From Maribacter litopenaei (GTDB lineage Bacteria; Bacteroidota; Bacteroidia; Flavobacteriales; Flavobacteriaceae), in contig NZ_CP104205.1 in NCBI RefSeq assembly GCF_025244665.1, positions 1,361,001 through 1,425,000 on the forward strand: a DNA stretch of 64,000 nucleotides, written 5' to 3'. Positions 19,311-28,823 of this stretch are shown in pieces (positions within the stretch are counted from its first letter, which is position 1; each line of letters opens with the position of its first letter). The notes beneath the pieces were generated by a model that saw only the letters and a program-made list of their open reading frames with translations, did no database searches and was not told the origin of the DNA. The position numbers and the translations under genes were made by a program.

Positions 19311-20447
19311 TTGAAAACCATAGCAACACCTACTAAAGTCCGGCTGTCCTCACCCCATATGGGAGGAGATGAATTAAAGTACGTACATGAAGCTTTTGAT
19401 ACCAATTGGGTAGCACCCTTGGGCCCCAATGTGGATTCCTTCGAAAAGGCGATTGAAGCCGTATTGGGTAACGGAGTTTCCGTTGCAGCCTTGAGTTCCG
19501 GTACGGCAGCCATCCATCTAGGACTGAAATTGTTAGGTGTGGATCCTGGGGATGAAGTTTTGTGTCAAAGCTTTACTTTTTCCGCATCCGCGAATCCTAT
19601 TTTATATTTGAGAGCCTCCCCAGTGTTTGTGGATAGTGAAATCGATACTTGGAATATTAGTCCGGAATTGCTACGGGAAGCAATAATCGATAGAATACAA
19701 AATTATAGGAAGCCAAAGGCCATCATTGCAGTGCATTTATATGGTATGCCCTACAAAATTGAGGAGGTCAAAGCCATTGCCGAGGAATTTGAAATTCCAA
19801 TTTTGGAAGATAGTGCGGAGGCATTGGGAAGTTCCTATAAAGGAATTTCATGTGGTACTTTTGGTGACATTGGTGTTTTATCCTTTAATGGCAATAAAAT
19901 CATAACTACTTCGGAGGTGGTGCCCTAGTCACCAAAGATGCATCTCTTCGGGACAAAGCAATTTTTTTAGCCACCCAGGCGAGGGACGAGGCCCCTCATT
20001 ATCAACATAGTCATGTAGGATACAATTATAGAATGAGCAATGTGTTGGCAGGTATTGGTAGGGGACAGATGAATGTTTTAAAGGATAGGGTGGCCGCACG
20101 GCGTAAGAATTATGACTTTTACCTAAATTCACTAAGGGAAATAAAAGATATTTCCTTTTTGGCAGAACCAAAAGATTTTTTTTTCCAATCGATGGTTAAG
20201 TTGTATCTTAACATCTTCTTATGATATGCGAGAAACTTTGAGGATGGCACTGTTAGATGAAAATATAGAATCAAGGCCATTATGGAAACCACTCCATTTA
20301 CAACCAGTGTTTAGGAAAGCTGAACAGTTTATGGATGGTACTTCCGAAGTATTGTTTGACAGAGGGTTGTGCCTGCCGAGTGGATCTAATTTATCCCAAG
20401 AGGACTTGGAACGGGTAGTAGAAACCATCAAAAGCGCTTTATCATGA
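19311..20447 (+). CDS. DegT/DnrJ/EryC1 (PglE-type) sugar aminotransferase, two frameshifts
   Basis: PLP-dependent aminotransferase acting on a UDP-4-keto-6-deoxy sugar. Family blocks are RLSSPHMGGDELKYV, NWVAPLGPNV, AALSSGTAAIHLGL, CQSFTFSASANPI, AVHLYGMP, EDSAEALGSSYKG, then SFNGNKIITTSGGGALVT with the PLP lysine after repair. Breaks are at 19910-19914 (TTCGG, restored TCTGG) and in the T9 run at 20176-20184, where removing one T gives FFSNRWLSCIL. I choose TTG at 19311 because the conserved homology begins soon after and a -7 box precedes it. The gene overlaps the PglF-like gene by 4 bases, suggesting a bacillosamine/QuiNAc4N-type pathway. Confidence 0.82.
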
Positions 20448-22387
20448 TACAAAAATACCTAACCTATAATGCAGAGCGCTACGCTTCAAAGTGGTTGGTT
20501 TTGATAATTGACCTCGCCACAATAGCCTTTGCCTTTGTATTGTCCTATTTGATACGGTTCAACCTTACCTTGGATTTTCAGGTAGAAAATTTGTTGGTGC
20601 AACTCCCCTTGGTGCTCATTACGGGGTTGATTTCCTTTTTGATTGTTGGTTCGTATAAAGGTGTGGTCAGACATACTGGGGTACGCGATGTCTACAATAT
20701 CTTTAATGCTGTGTGCCTTTCCAGTATTTTGGTCATTTTTATTGTATTGGCCAATAGGATTTTTGGAGTTTTAAACCTATTTACAATTCCTTTATCCATC
20801 ATCATTATAAACAGTTTGTTGACTTTTATTGGTCTTACAGCTTCTAGGTTCGTTTTTAAATCTATCTACAGCAGCATGCATCAAGGTACTAAAGCTTTTA
20901 AAAAGGTACTGATATATGGCGCAGGAGATTCCGGGGTACTGACTCATGGAGCCATTACCAACCATTCACAGAGCGAATATAAAGTGGTAGGTTACATTGA
21001 CAGGGATGTTAAAAAAATAGGAAAGAACATTAATGGAGTTCCTGTTTTTTCCCGTAAGACAGTAACCGAGGAATTTATTGAGAAATATAATATTTCCGAA
21101 ATTATTTTCTCTATACAAAATATCGATTCCTTGAAATTGAGGAAAACGGTAGAGGGATTAATGGATTTACCGGTAGTGGTAAAAATTGTGCCCCCTATTG
21201 AAAATTGGATCAATGGGGAACTAAAAGTTTCCCAAATAAAACAGGTGCAAATTGAGGATTTATTGGATCGTGCTCCCATAAAAATCAAGAACAGCAAGAT
21301 AGAGATGGAACTTCTTAATAAAAGTATTATGGTGACTGGGGGAGCTGGTTCCATTGGAAGTGAAATTGTACGTCAAATCTGTTCGTATGCCCCTAAATCC
21401 CTTATAATTATCGATTCAGCGGAGTCCGCGCTGTATGATTTACAACAAGAACTGAAGCAAAACGGGTGTCATAACTTTATTCCCATAGTAAGCGATATCA
21501 GAGACAAGAATCGTATGAATGCCCTGTTTTCGGAGCACAAGCCAAATATGGTCTTTCATGCCGCTGCCTACAAACACGTACCCTTAATGGAGTATAATGC
21601 CTATGAGGCCATTAAAATCAATATTGCCGGTACCAAGACCATTGCCGATCTCTCCTTAATACATGGTGTGGAAAAGTTTGTGTTCGTTTCCACGGATAAA
21701 GCTGTAAATCCTACAAATGTCATGGGAGCTTCCAAGCGTATTGCAGAAATGTATATCAGCTGTATGCAAAAAGAGGAAAAGACGAAATTTATAACGACTA
21801 GATTTGGTAATGTATTGGGCTCCAATGGTTCCGTAATCCCACTATTTAGAAAGCAAATAGAAATGGGCGATCCTTTGACCCTGACCCATAAAGAGATTAC
21901 CCGTTACTTTATGACTATACCTGAGGCGTCCCAGTTGGTACTGGAGGCGGGCGCCATGGGTGAAGGGGGAGAGATTTTTATCTTCGATATGGGCGAATCC
22001 GTAAAAATTTATGATCTCGCCAAGAATATGATTAAACTGTCCGGTTTACGCTACCCGGAGGATATCGATATTAAAATTACCGGTTTAAGACCTGGCGAAA
22101 AATTGTACGAGGAATTGTTAGCCAACGGTGAGAATACCCTGCCGACCTACCACCAAAAAATAAAAATCAGCAAGGTAAGGGAATTGGATTATGCCAAAGT
22201 GCGCTCCAAAATTGATGAATTGTGCATTACCAACATGTTCTTTAATGGAAACACCATTCAATTAATGAAGGAAATTGTCCCGGAATATGTTTCCAAAAAT
22301 TCTACACTTTGTGAGTTTGATAGAAAGCCAAATTCGGATGTTCAAAGTCATAAGGCGAATCCCAACCTAAAAATTGTACAACCTTAA
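20444..22387 (+). CDS. Membrane UDP-HexNAc 4,6-dehydratase (PglF/CapD family)
   Basis: Intact 647-residue protein. Residues 1-150 hold four membrane segments and residues 160-270 a CoA-binding-like NAD fold (VLIYGAGDSG). The catalytic SDR domain begins with IMVTGGAGSIGSEIVRQI near residue 295. FHAAAYKHVPLMEYN, VSTDKAVNPTNVMGASKR (Lys in place of the usual tyrosine dyad, as in PglF/FlaA1 relatives), TRFGNVLGSNGSVIPLF and GLRPGEKLYEELL follow. It would turn UDP-GlcNAc into the 4-keto-6-deoxy intermediate used by the overlapping aminotransferase. The product sugar is probably the first sugar of the repeat unit, but this is inferred. Confidence 0.88.
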   Translation: MIQKYLTYNAERYASKWLVLIIDLATIAFAFVLSYLIRFNLTLDFQVENLLVQLPLVLITGLISFLIVGSYKGVVRHTGVRDVYNIFNAVCLSSILVIFIVLANRIFGVLNLFTIPLSIIIINSLLTFIGLTASRFVFKSIYSSMHQGTKAFKKVLIYGAGDSGVLTHGAITNHSQSEYKVVGYIDRDVKKIGKNINGVPVFSRKTVTEEFIEKYNISEIIFSIQNIDSLKLRKTVEGLMDLPVVVKIVPPIENWINGELKVSQIKQVQIEDLLDRAPIKIKNSKIEMELLNKSIMVTGGAGSIGSEIVRQICSYAPKSLIIIDSAESALYDLQQELKQNGCHNFIPIVSDIRDKNRMNALFSEHKPNMVFHAAAYKHVPLMEYNAYEAIKINIAGTKTIADLSLIHGVEKFVFVSTDKAVNPTNVMGASKRIAEMYISCMQKEEKTKFITTRFGNVLGSNGSVIPLFRKQIEMGDPLTLTHKEITRYFMTIPEASQLVLEAGAMGEGGEIFIFDMGESVKIYDLAKNMIKLSGLRYPEDIDIKITGLRPGEKLYEELLANGENTLPTYHQKIKISKVRELDYAKVRSKIDELCITNMFFNGNTIQLMKEIVPEYVSKNSTLCEFDRKPNSDVQSHKANPNLKIVQP

Positions 22388-22427
22388 TATTTCATACCCT
22401 TGCGGGTAAAATTCATGCTATCTTATT

Positions 22428-23264
22428 ATGTTCAAAATCACTTCTTTTTTCAAGGTATTGGCCGTGATTGTCTTCACGGGAGCTTTATTCACTTCTTGTG
22501 GATCAAGCAAGGATATTGTGTATTTCCAAGATGCACAGAATTATGAAACTATTGTTAGTGATAACAGTTATGTCAACACCTTTAAAATTGACGATGTGGT
22601 ACGTATCAATGTTTCAACACTGGACCAGGCAGCGAGTGCTCCATTTAATATTTTTATGGGGGTACAACAGGAAACCAATTTACCAGGTTTGAATAGTGGA
22701 AATAGACCGACCCAGCTAGACTATATCGTGGATAAAAAAGGGGAAATAGACTTCCCAGTTTTGGGAAATATAAAAATATTGGGTCTTACTCCCGAGGACA
22801 CCAAGGAATTGCTTAAGGAAAAATTGAAGCCCTATCTTAAAGATCCCATCATCAATATTCGATTGGTAAATTTTACGGTCACGGTTTTAGGTCAGGTCAA
22901 TAGACCTGGGACCTATCAAGTGAATGGAGAGCAGATAACCGTATTGGAGGCTATAGGTCTTGCCAGTGATCTGGGTATCAAAGGAAAACGCGATAATGTG
23001 TTGGTCATTCGAGATTTTAATGGAACAAAGGTGTACACACGAATTGATTTGACCAGTAAGGAGGCATTGAACTCACCTGTCTACTATTTGACTCAAAATG
23101 ATGTAGTGTATGTTGAGCCAAACCGATCCGCTGTATCTCAGTCTACTTTGGATAATAGAGCTGGGCTTGCCGTATCCATTGCTTCTTTGCTCATTACGAC
23201 TACGGTTATTTTATTGACCGTGAAATTAAAAACCCATTCATTTGCTTTCAATAGTATTCTATGA
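22428..23264 (+). CDS. wza: Polysaccharide export outer-membrane lipoprotein (Wza family)
   Basis: Intact 278-residue exporter. The signal peptide ends in the lipobox LFTSC-G. The Poly_export domain has YFQDAQNYE, FKIDDVVRINVSTLD and YIVDKKGEIDFPVLGNIKILG, followed by a SLBB domain (FTVTVLGQVNRPGTYQV, TVLEAIGLASDLG). A hydrophobic helix near residues 248-268 could cross the outer membrane as in Wza. It forms the outer-membrane exit channel and works with the downstream Wzc, whose ATG overlaps its stop codon by 4 bases. Confidence 0.9.
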   Translation: MFKITSFFKVLAVIVFTGALFTSCGSSKDIVYFQDAQNYETIVSDNSYVNTFKIDDVVRINVSTLDQAASAPFNIFMGVQQETNLPGLNSGNRPTQLDYIVDKKGEIDFPVLGNIKILGLTPEDTKELLKEKLKPYLKDPIINIRLVNFTVTVLGQVNRPGTYQVNGEQITVLEAIGLASDLGIKGKRDNVLVIRDFNGTKVYTRIDLTSKEALNSPVYYLTQNDVVYVEPNRSAVSQSTLDNRAGLAVSIASLLITTTVILLTVKLKTHSFAFNSIL

Positions 23265-25627
23265 CTTTTTCCAATAAAACCGAGGATTTAAAAAAAATAG
23301 TCAATACCTATACCAAACAGTGGAAGTGGTTTGTTCTTTGTGGAATAATCGCTTTGGCCGTTGCTTTTGTAAAAATTAGGTACACTATTCCTGAATATGC
23401 CGTACAATCGCAAATACAGATTGTTCAGGAAAAAAATTCTACGAACGAATTAAGTGTTTTTCAAGATTTAAATTTAGTAGGTGGAGGTTCTAATCAAGTA
23501 GAGGATGAGATTGAAATTTTGGCATCAAGGTCCAATTTTATCGAAGTGGTCAAAGAGTTGGGCATTAATATTCAGGTAACCGCTCTTGGTAAGATTATAA
23601 ACTCTGAAGTCTATGGTAATCCACCTTTTAAATTGAATTTTATTTCGGCAGACTCCGTTGTAAACAGTGCTAAGTATGGTTTCTACATAGAATCTACCTC
23701 AGAAACAACTTTCTCCATTAAGGAACAAGAGGATGCTCCCTCCAAGGTGTATTCCTATGGGAATGGAGTACCTACTCCCTTGGGTGATATGATCATCACA
23801 CCAAACATTAAAGAACCCAAAGGTCTTATAGGTAATGAATACTATATTTCCCTTTCTCCTGTTGAAAATGTAGCGCGCTCCTTAAAGGCAGCCGTTTCCG
23901 TAACACCTGCTGAGGAGTTCTCCAATATTTTGGATATTTCCATGACAAGTGCCATTCCTCAAAAAGCGAAAGATATTATCGATAAATTAATAGAGGTCTA
24001 TAATAGGAATGCGATTGAGGAAAAAAAACGGATTGCGGATACTACCTCCGAATTTATTAATAATAGGATTCAAATGATATCCGGAACTTTAAGTACCGTT
24101 GATGAGGATGCGCAGCAACTTTTGACGGAAAAAGGAATGACCGGATCAGGTTTGGAAGTTGGTGCGGCCGTACAGGTTAGTGCAGGAAGTCGACAGAACT
24201 TGGAGAATGCTAGGATTCAACTACAAATGGTCAGTGGTCTAAAGGAATATGTGGATGGGGAAACAGGATATGAGGAAATGCCCGTGGTGGATGTAGGCAA
24301 CGGGGCAATCTCCCAAGCAACTATGCAATATAACCAATTGGTGGCAGAACGAAAGCGTCTACTTAAAAGTGCAGATGAGCAAAACCCCATGATTGTCAAT
24401 TTGGACGAGCAATTAGACGGTTTGAAAAATACCATGCAGTCCAGTTTGGCTTCCTTGGAACGAAATGTAGGGATGAACGTAAGTACCTTACAAAGTCAGC
24501 TGGGAAGAATACAGGGAACGATTTATTCCGCTCCCGAAAACCAAAGGGAACTCCGAAACATTACAAGAAAGCAGGAGACTACGGAGTCTCTCTATTTGTA
24601 TTTGTTGCAGAAAAGGGAGGAGTCCCGGATTGCCTTTGCCTCTGCAGAGCCCAAATCGAATGTTATTGACAAGGCCTACGTAGCCAGTCCTGTTCCGGTT
24701 AAGCCTAAAAAGACAATTATCTATTTAGCCGCCCTAATGCTAGGTATGTTGGTTCCTTTTGGGGCTATCTATGGTAAGGACCTTTTGGATACAAAAATCC
24801 ATAACAAACACAACTTAGAAGATATTACCAAGGATGTGCCTGTGTTAGGCGAGCTTCCCAGATTAGGCAAGAAAGATTCAAAGTTAATCGTGAAGGATGA
24901 TCGTTCAGTTCTAGCAGAGGCTTTGCGGATACTGAGAACCAACTTGGATTACCTCATAAAATCCAAAACAGCAATTGATAACAAAAAGAACAATAGAATA
25001 TTTATAAGTTCCAGCGTACCGGGTGAAGGTAAGACCTTTATCTCTACCAATCTAGCGATGATATTGTCCAGTACCAATAAAAAAGTACTCCTAATAGGAG
25101 CTGATATTAGAAACCCCAAGTTTTATTCCTTTTTTACTGGGGACTCCATTGATAAATTGAAAAGTGCAAGTAATAACAAGGATGCAGGACTTACGGAGTT
25201 TATTTTTAATAACAACATAGAAGTAAGGGATATTATCAACCCCATGTTGGTACATCATAATACCATTGATGTCATCTATTCTCGAAAGATTCCCCCCAAC
25301 CCGGCAGAACTTCTAATGAGCTCCAGGGTTGAGGAATTGTTTGAGAAAGTTTCCGACATGTATGATTATGTCATAGTCGATACGGCTCCGTTAATGGTTG
25401 TTAGTGATACCCTATTGATCACCCCTTATTCAGATTTTTTAATTTATGTTACTCGGGCAGGGATTACAGATAAAAATGCTGTCGAATTTCCATTGCAATT
25501 AAAGGAGGAAGGAAAATTAAAAAACCTATCCTTTGTTGTGAACGACGTTAGTTTGGATAATCTGGGTTATGGTGGAAAATATGGCTATGGCTATAGTAAA
25601 ACCACTAAGAAGTGGTGGAAATTCTGA
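23261..25627 (+). CDS. wzc: Polysaccharide co-polymerase / tyrosine autokinase (Wzc type)
   Basis: Intact 788-residue inner-membrane protein: a Wzz domain between membrane helices at residues ~20-45 and ~485-505, a coiled coil and GNVR-type block before the second helix, then a BY-kinase. The kinase has the Walker A SSVPGEGKTFISTNLAMIL, Walker A' VLLIGADIRNPKF and Walker B YDYVIVDTAPLMVVSD, preceded by EALRILRTNLDYL. The tail has four tyrosines in YGGKYGYGY, the expected autophosphorylation cluster. It controls chain length and export together with Wza. The PHP phosphatase gene lies tail-to-tail 7 bases downstream. Confidence 0.92.
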   Translation: MTFSNKTEDLKKIVNTYTKQWKWFVLCGIIALAVAFVKIRYTIPEYAVQSQIQIVQEKNSTNELSVFQDLNLVGGGSNQVEDEIEILASRSNFIEVVKELGINIQVTALGKIINSEVYGNPPFKLNFISADSVVNSAKYGFYIESTSETTFSIKEQEDAPSKVYSYGNGVPTPLGDMIITPNIKEPKGLIGNEYYISLSPVENVARSLKAAVSVTPAEEFSNILDISMTSAIPQKAKDIIDKLIEVYNRNAIEEKKRIADTTSEFINNRIQMISGTLSTVDEDAQQLLTEKGMTGSGLEVGAAVQVSAGSRQNLENARIQLQMVSGLKEYVDGETGYEEMPVVDVGNGAISQATMQYNQLVAERKRLLKSADEQNPMIVNLDEQLDGLKNTMQSSLASLERNVGMNVSTLQSQLGRIQGTIYSAPENQRELRNITRKQETTESLYLYLLQKREESRIAFASAEPKSNVIDKAYVASPVPVKPKKTIIYLAALMLGMLVPFGAIYGKDLLDTKIHNKHNLEDITKDVPVLGELPRLGKKDSKLIVKDDRSVLAEALRILRTNLDYLIKSKTAIDNKKNNRIFISSSVPGEGKTFISTNLAMILSSTNKKVLLIGADIRNPKFYSFFTGDSIDKLKSASNNKDAGLTEFIFNNNIEVRDIINPMLVHHNTIDVIYSRKIPPNPAELLMSSRVEELFEKVSDMYDYVIVDTAPLMVVSDTLLITPYSDFLIYVTRAGITDKNAVEFPLQLKEEGKLKNLSFVVNDVSLDNLGYGGKYGYGYSKTTKKWWKF

Positions 25628-25634
25628 CATAAAC

Positions 25635-26381
25635 TTAACTACTGAAATTATAGGTTGTCCTTTCGATAATAGGCACTAATAATTCAATTTGCGACTCTTT
25701 TAGTTGCATTTCCTTTAGGGCATTTAGTTGTGCTGGTATTATGGATATCTGTCGCAATAAAATCCAGTAGATTGTTGTCTAATAAGGATAAGGTGGTCTT
25801 CTGAACCTCTTTTCCATAATATCCGAGATATGGACAATATGTTCAATTGAAGTAGCATTCCCTTCTTTTTGTAGTTTTCAAAGGATTTCATTTTTCCATG
25901 AAGAAAATTATAGCGTTCAGGGTGCGCTAAAATAGGGTAGAGGTTTTTTTCGGAAATTCTTTCTACCATTTCAAATAAATTTAATGAGGGTTGCAGATAG
26001 GACATTTCTATCAAGATATAGTTATTCGCAAGTCTCATTATCTCGGTTTTCATCCAATCTATTTTCAAAACCGGCGTCAATCATATGTTCCGCGGCTGCC
26101 TGGATATGAACACGCTTTAATTCGTTCATTTTTAAAGCATTTTGAAGTAAACCCAAGGAGTTGTTGATTGTCTCGGGAGTATTTGGGTAGTAGTTTTCCA
26201 TGATATGGGGCGTACAGATAAAATCCGTAACACCAAATTCACCAAAACCCTTAATAAGTGCCAATGAATCCTCCACACTTTTTGCGCCATCGTCAATACC
26301 CGGTAGGATATGATTATGAATATCCACAAAGCCCTCCAAATGGTCAATTAAGTATCTTTTTTTCGTGAAAAAACTGAACAT
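25635..26381 (-). CDS. PHP-type protein-tyrosine phosphatase (CpsB/YwqE family), three frameshifts
   Basis: Metal-dependent phosphatase that dephosphorylates BY-kinases. The PHP metal motifs are FVDIHNHILPGIDDGAKS, CTPHIMENYY, AAEHMID, ILAHPERY and FIATDIHN. Breaks lie at 26041-26046 (TCTCGG), 25823-25828 (CCGAGA) and 25731-25736 (TGCTGG). Restoring TCTGG or CCAGA at each gives a 249-residue protein ending QLNALKEMQLKESQIELL... with the stop at 25635-25637, the usual family length. Its convergent position beside wzc fits a kinase/phosphatase pair controlling polysaccharide export. Confidence 0.83.
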
Positions 26382-26401
26382 CTAACTAGTATTAATTGAT
26401 T

Positions 26402-27808
26402 TTACTTACCGATGCAAAAATTGGCAAAAATGTTTCCCAATAGTTCATCATTGGTAACTTCTCCGGTTATTTCCCCTAAATGATATAAAGTTTCCTTTAC
26501 ATCGATAGCCATAAGGTCACTAGAGAGGTCTTCGGTTATGCCCATTTGGACTTTTTCAATGGACTGTAATGCTCGCAAAAGAGAATCATAATGCCTACTG
26601 TTCGTGACAATAGTTTCATTATTTCTCAGGGCACCAGTATTTATTAATTGTAATAACTGGTGTTGTAACTCCTCAATCCCATGCCCTGTTTTTGCCGATA
26701 TTAAGTGTGCTTTATGCAATATTGCCTTAACAATCTCCTTTGCTTCTTCCGTGAGGACATCGGATTTATTTATTAATAGAATGAATGGCTTTTCTCGGAT
26801 TCTTCTTCCTAATCTTCCCGGCTTCTGATTGAATCCTGTTTAATATAGCTCCATAGGAATCAACTTTAGTCAAGGTACTTCCATCCACCAATAAAATGAC
26901 TATTTGTGATTGTATTATTTTTTCAAAAGTCTTTTTAATACCTATACTTTCTACGACATCTTCTGTTTCCCTAATACCCGCCGTATCGATGAACCGAAAT
27001 CCTATTCCACCAATTGTAATTTCATCTTCTATACTGTCCCTAGTGGTACCGGCAATATCCGAAACTATAGCCCGTTCTTCATTCAGTAATGCGTTTAAAA
27101 GTGTGGATTTGCCTACATTGGGTTCGCCCACTATGGCTACGGGAATACCATTTTTGATGACATTGCCCATGGCAAATGAATTGACGAGTCTCTTCAATAC
27201 TTCTTGAATGCGATTGACTAGAGATTTAAACTGAGTACGATCCGCAAACTCAACATCCTCTTCGGAAAAGTCTAGTTCCAACTCAATCAGTGAAGCAAAG
27301 TTTAACAATTGTTTCCTCAAATTCGGATTTCGTTACTGAACCCCCCACGCATCTGCTGCATGGCTATGTGATGGTTGGATTCATTATCCGAGGCAATTAG
27401 ATCGGCAACGGCTTCGGCCTGACTCAAGTCCATCTTGCCATTTAAAAATGCCTGCAGGGTAAACTCTCCTGCTTCGGCCATTCGGCAACCATTTCTTAGA
27501 AAAAGTTGGATGATTTCTTGTTGAATATAGGGTGAACCATGACAGGAAATTTCTACAACATTTTCACCCGTGTACGAATATGGCCCCTTAAAAATGGAGA
27601 CCAATACTTCGTCCAATACTTTTACACCATCAACAATATGGCCCAAATGTATAGTATGGGTTTTCTGCTTATTTAGGTTCTTCCCACTTACAGATTTAAA
27701 AAGTTTGGACGTTAAGGAGATGGCATCCCTTCCCGAAACTCTAATAACGGCAATGGCTCCAGCTCCTGAGGCTGTTGCCAATGCTACTATTGTTTCGTCT
27801 CTTTTCAT
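26402..27808 (-). CDS. mnmE: tRNA modification GTPase MnmE, two frameshifts
   Basis: GTPase that with MnmG makes the (c)mnm5 modification at wobble uridine 34. The N-terminal folate-binding domain has ETIVALATASGAGAIAVIRVSG and GEFTLQAFLNGKMDLSQAEAVADLI. The G domain has GEPNVGKSTLLNALL, IAGTTRD and FIDTAGIRETED, and after repair LLINKSD. The C terminus is FCIGK with the catalytic cysteine. Breaks at 27322-27326 (TTCGG) and 26793-26798 (TCTCGG) are repaired by TCTGG. As a near-essential gene of normal length (~468 residues) it is strong evidence that such shifts are not real. A -7 box lies only 4 bases before the ATG. Confidence 0.92.
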
Positions 27809-27812
27809 GCTG

Positions 27813-27820
27813 CAAAAATA
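27813..27820 (-). promoter_or_regulatory. Candidate -7 box (TATTTTTG) for mnmE, leaderless geometry
   Basis: The minus-strand TATTTTTG ends 4 bases before the mnmE ATG (27806-27808). With the usual Bacteroidota spacing the transcript would start at or next to the A of ATG. No good TTTG is found at -33, which keeps confidence low. Confidence 0.35.
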
Positions 27821-27905
27821 ATCAATTAGAAAGTAGTCTTCCCTTGATTTTCGAATGAGGGCATTTATTTTTAAATTCAGCTAAAAAGAAAAAATAAGTT
27901 CAAAT

Positions 27906-28316
27906 ATGAAAATCGGTTTTATTTACATTTTTCTTTTATTGGTATCCAACGTTATCTTATGCGCCCAGGATGGAACCACAGAATCAGAAAATTCCGTACG
28001 AAAACAAGAGGCTAGAGAACTAAAGGCGGTTAGGAGAGAGGTAGATAAAAAGGAAAAAAAGGGCAAAAAGGAGGCTCGGTTAGGTGAAGTAGCCAAAGAG
28101 GTGGAGAAATTAAAAAAAGAAATCTCGTCCACTGAAAAGGATATTGACAAATATGAAAAGCAGATAAAATCCCTAAATAGGAAAATTGAAAAGGGTACGG
28201 ATAAGGGTAAGCTTTCTCCGAATGATATTGAAAGATTAAGGGATAAAATAGAAAAGTTGAATACCAAGCTCCTGAAGGAATCTAAAAAATTGGAAAAACT
28301 AGAGCGAAAGAAATAG
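27906..28316 (+). CDS. Secreted coiled-coil protein, unknown function
   Basis: 136 residues with a signal peptide (MKIGFIYIFLLLVSNVILCAQ) and then a very charged, lysine/glutamate-rich helix with heptad spacing from residue ~45 to the end (VAKEVEKLKKEISSTEKDI, LRDKIEKLNTKLLKE). No catalytic motif is visible. It is divergent from mnmE and 71 bases ahead of a DUF4870 gene. A periplasmic structural or chaperone-like role is possible but unproven. Coding character is supported by the clean signal peptide and lack of stops. Confidence 0.6.
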   Translation: MKIGFIYIFLLLVSNVILCAQDGTTESENSVRKQEARELKAVRREVDKKEKKGKKEARLGEVAKEVEKLKKEISSTEKDIDKYEKQIKSLNRKIEKGTDKGKLSPNDIERLRDKIEKLNTKLLKESKKLEKLERKK

Positions 28317-28387
28317 ATATTCGGTTTGTAACAAATCACACTTTTTTGCGTCCTATTGGTAGTTATTCATCTTAAAATCAATCAGAA

Positions 28388-28752
28388 ATGGAAGTAGTAA
28401 ATCAAAATATAGCACTTAGGGAAGACAAAAATCTTCTAGTGGTAGCACATTTAAGCCAATTCTTGGATTACATAACTGGATTTGGAGGACTCATAGTTCC
28501 TTTAGTAATATGGCTTAGTACTAAGGATTCCGTCATTGGTATGCACCAACACGGAAAGGCAATCATCAATTTTCAACTTAGTTTAATATTGTATGTAATA
28601 ATTGGTATTCCGAGCATTTTACTTCGGGAGCTGGTATATTACTCTTGATTTTCGCGGGAATCTTGTCGTTTGTAATGCCAATAGTCAATGCAGTAAAAGC
28701 CGCTAATGGCGAGCCGCCCAGTTACTTTGGAACGATACGGTTTATCTCATAA
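28388..28752 (+). CDS. DUF4870 small membrane protein, one frameshift
   Basis: About 121 residues with three membrane helices. LVVAHLSQFLDYITGFGGLIVPLVIW, then KDSVIGMHQHGKAIINFQLSL and the ending IVNAVKAANGEPPSYFGTIRFI are the DUF4870 (Tic20-like) pattern. The frame breaks at 28623-28627 (TTCGG); restoring TCTGG gives ILLLGAGILLLIFAGILSF and the stop at 28750-28752. Function of the family is unknown. A strong hairpin terminator follows. Confidence 0.8.
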
Positions 28753-28770
28753 CAGAATTAAATACAAAAC

Positions 28771-28802
28771 AAAGGGGAGCCAATTTGGCTCCCCTTTTCT
28801 TT
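28771..28802. terminator. Bidirectional rho-independent terminator
   Basis: The stem AAAGGGGAGCCA/TGGCTCCCCTTT (28771-28797) with a 3-base loop is flanked by a T-run on the plus strand and an A-rich stretch (T-run on the minus strand) on the other side. It lies between the convergent DUF4870 and dnaN genes and should end transcription from both. Confidence 0.88.
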
Positions 28803-28823
28803 TTATGGGTTGGATATTTAATT

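Noticed and set aside
20176-20184. Second break in the aminotransferase explained by TCTGG (FQSGWLS)
   Set aside because: Removing one T from the T9 run gives SNRWL, the usual family sequence, so a homopolymer error is preferred.
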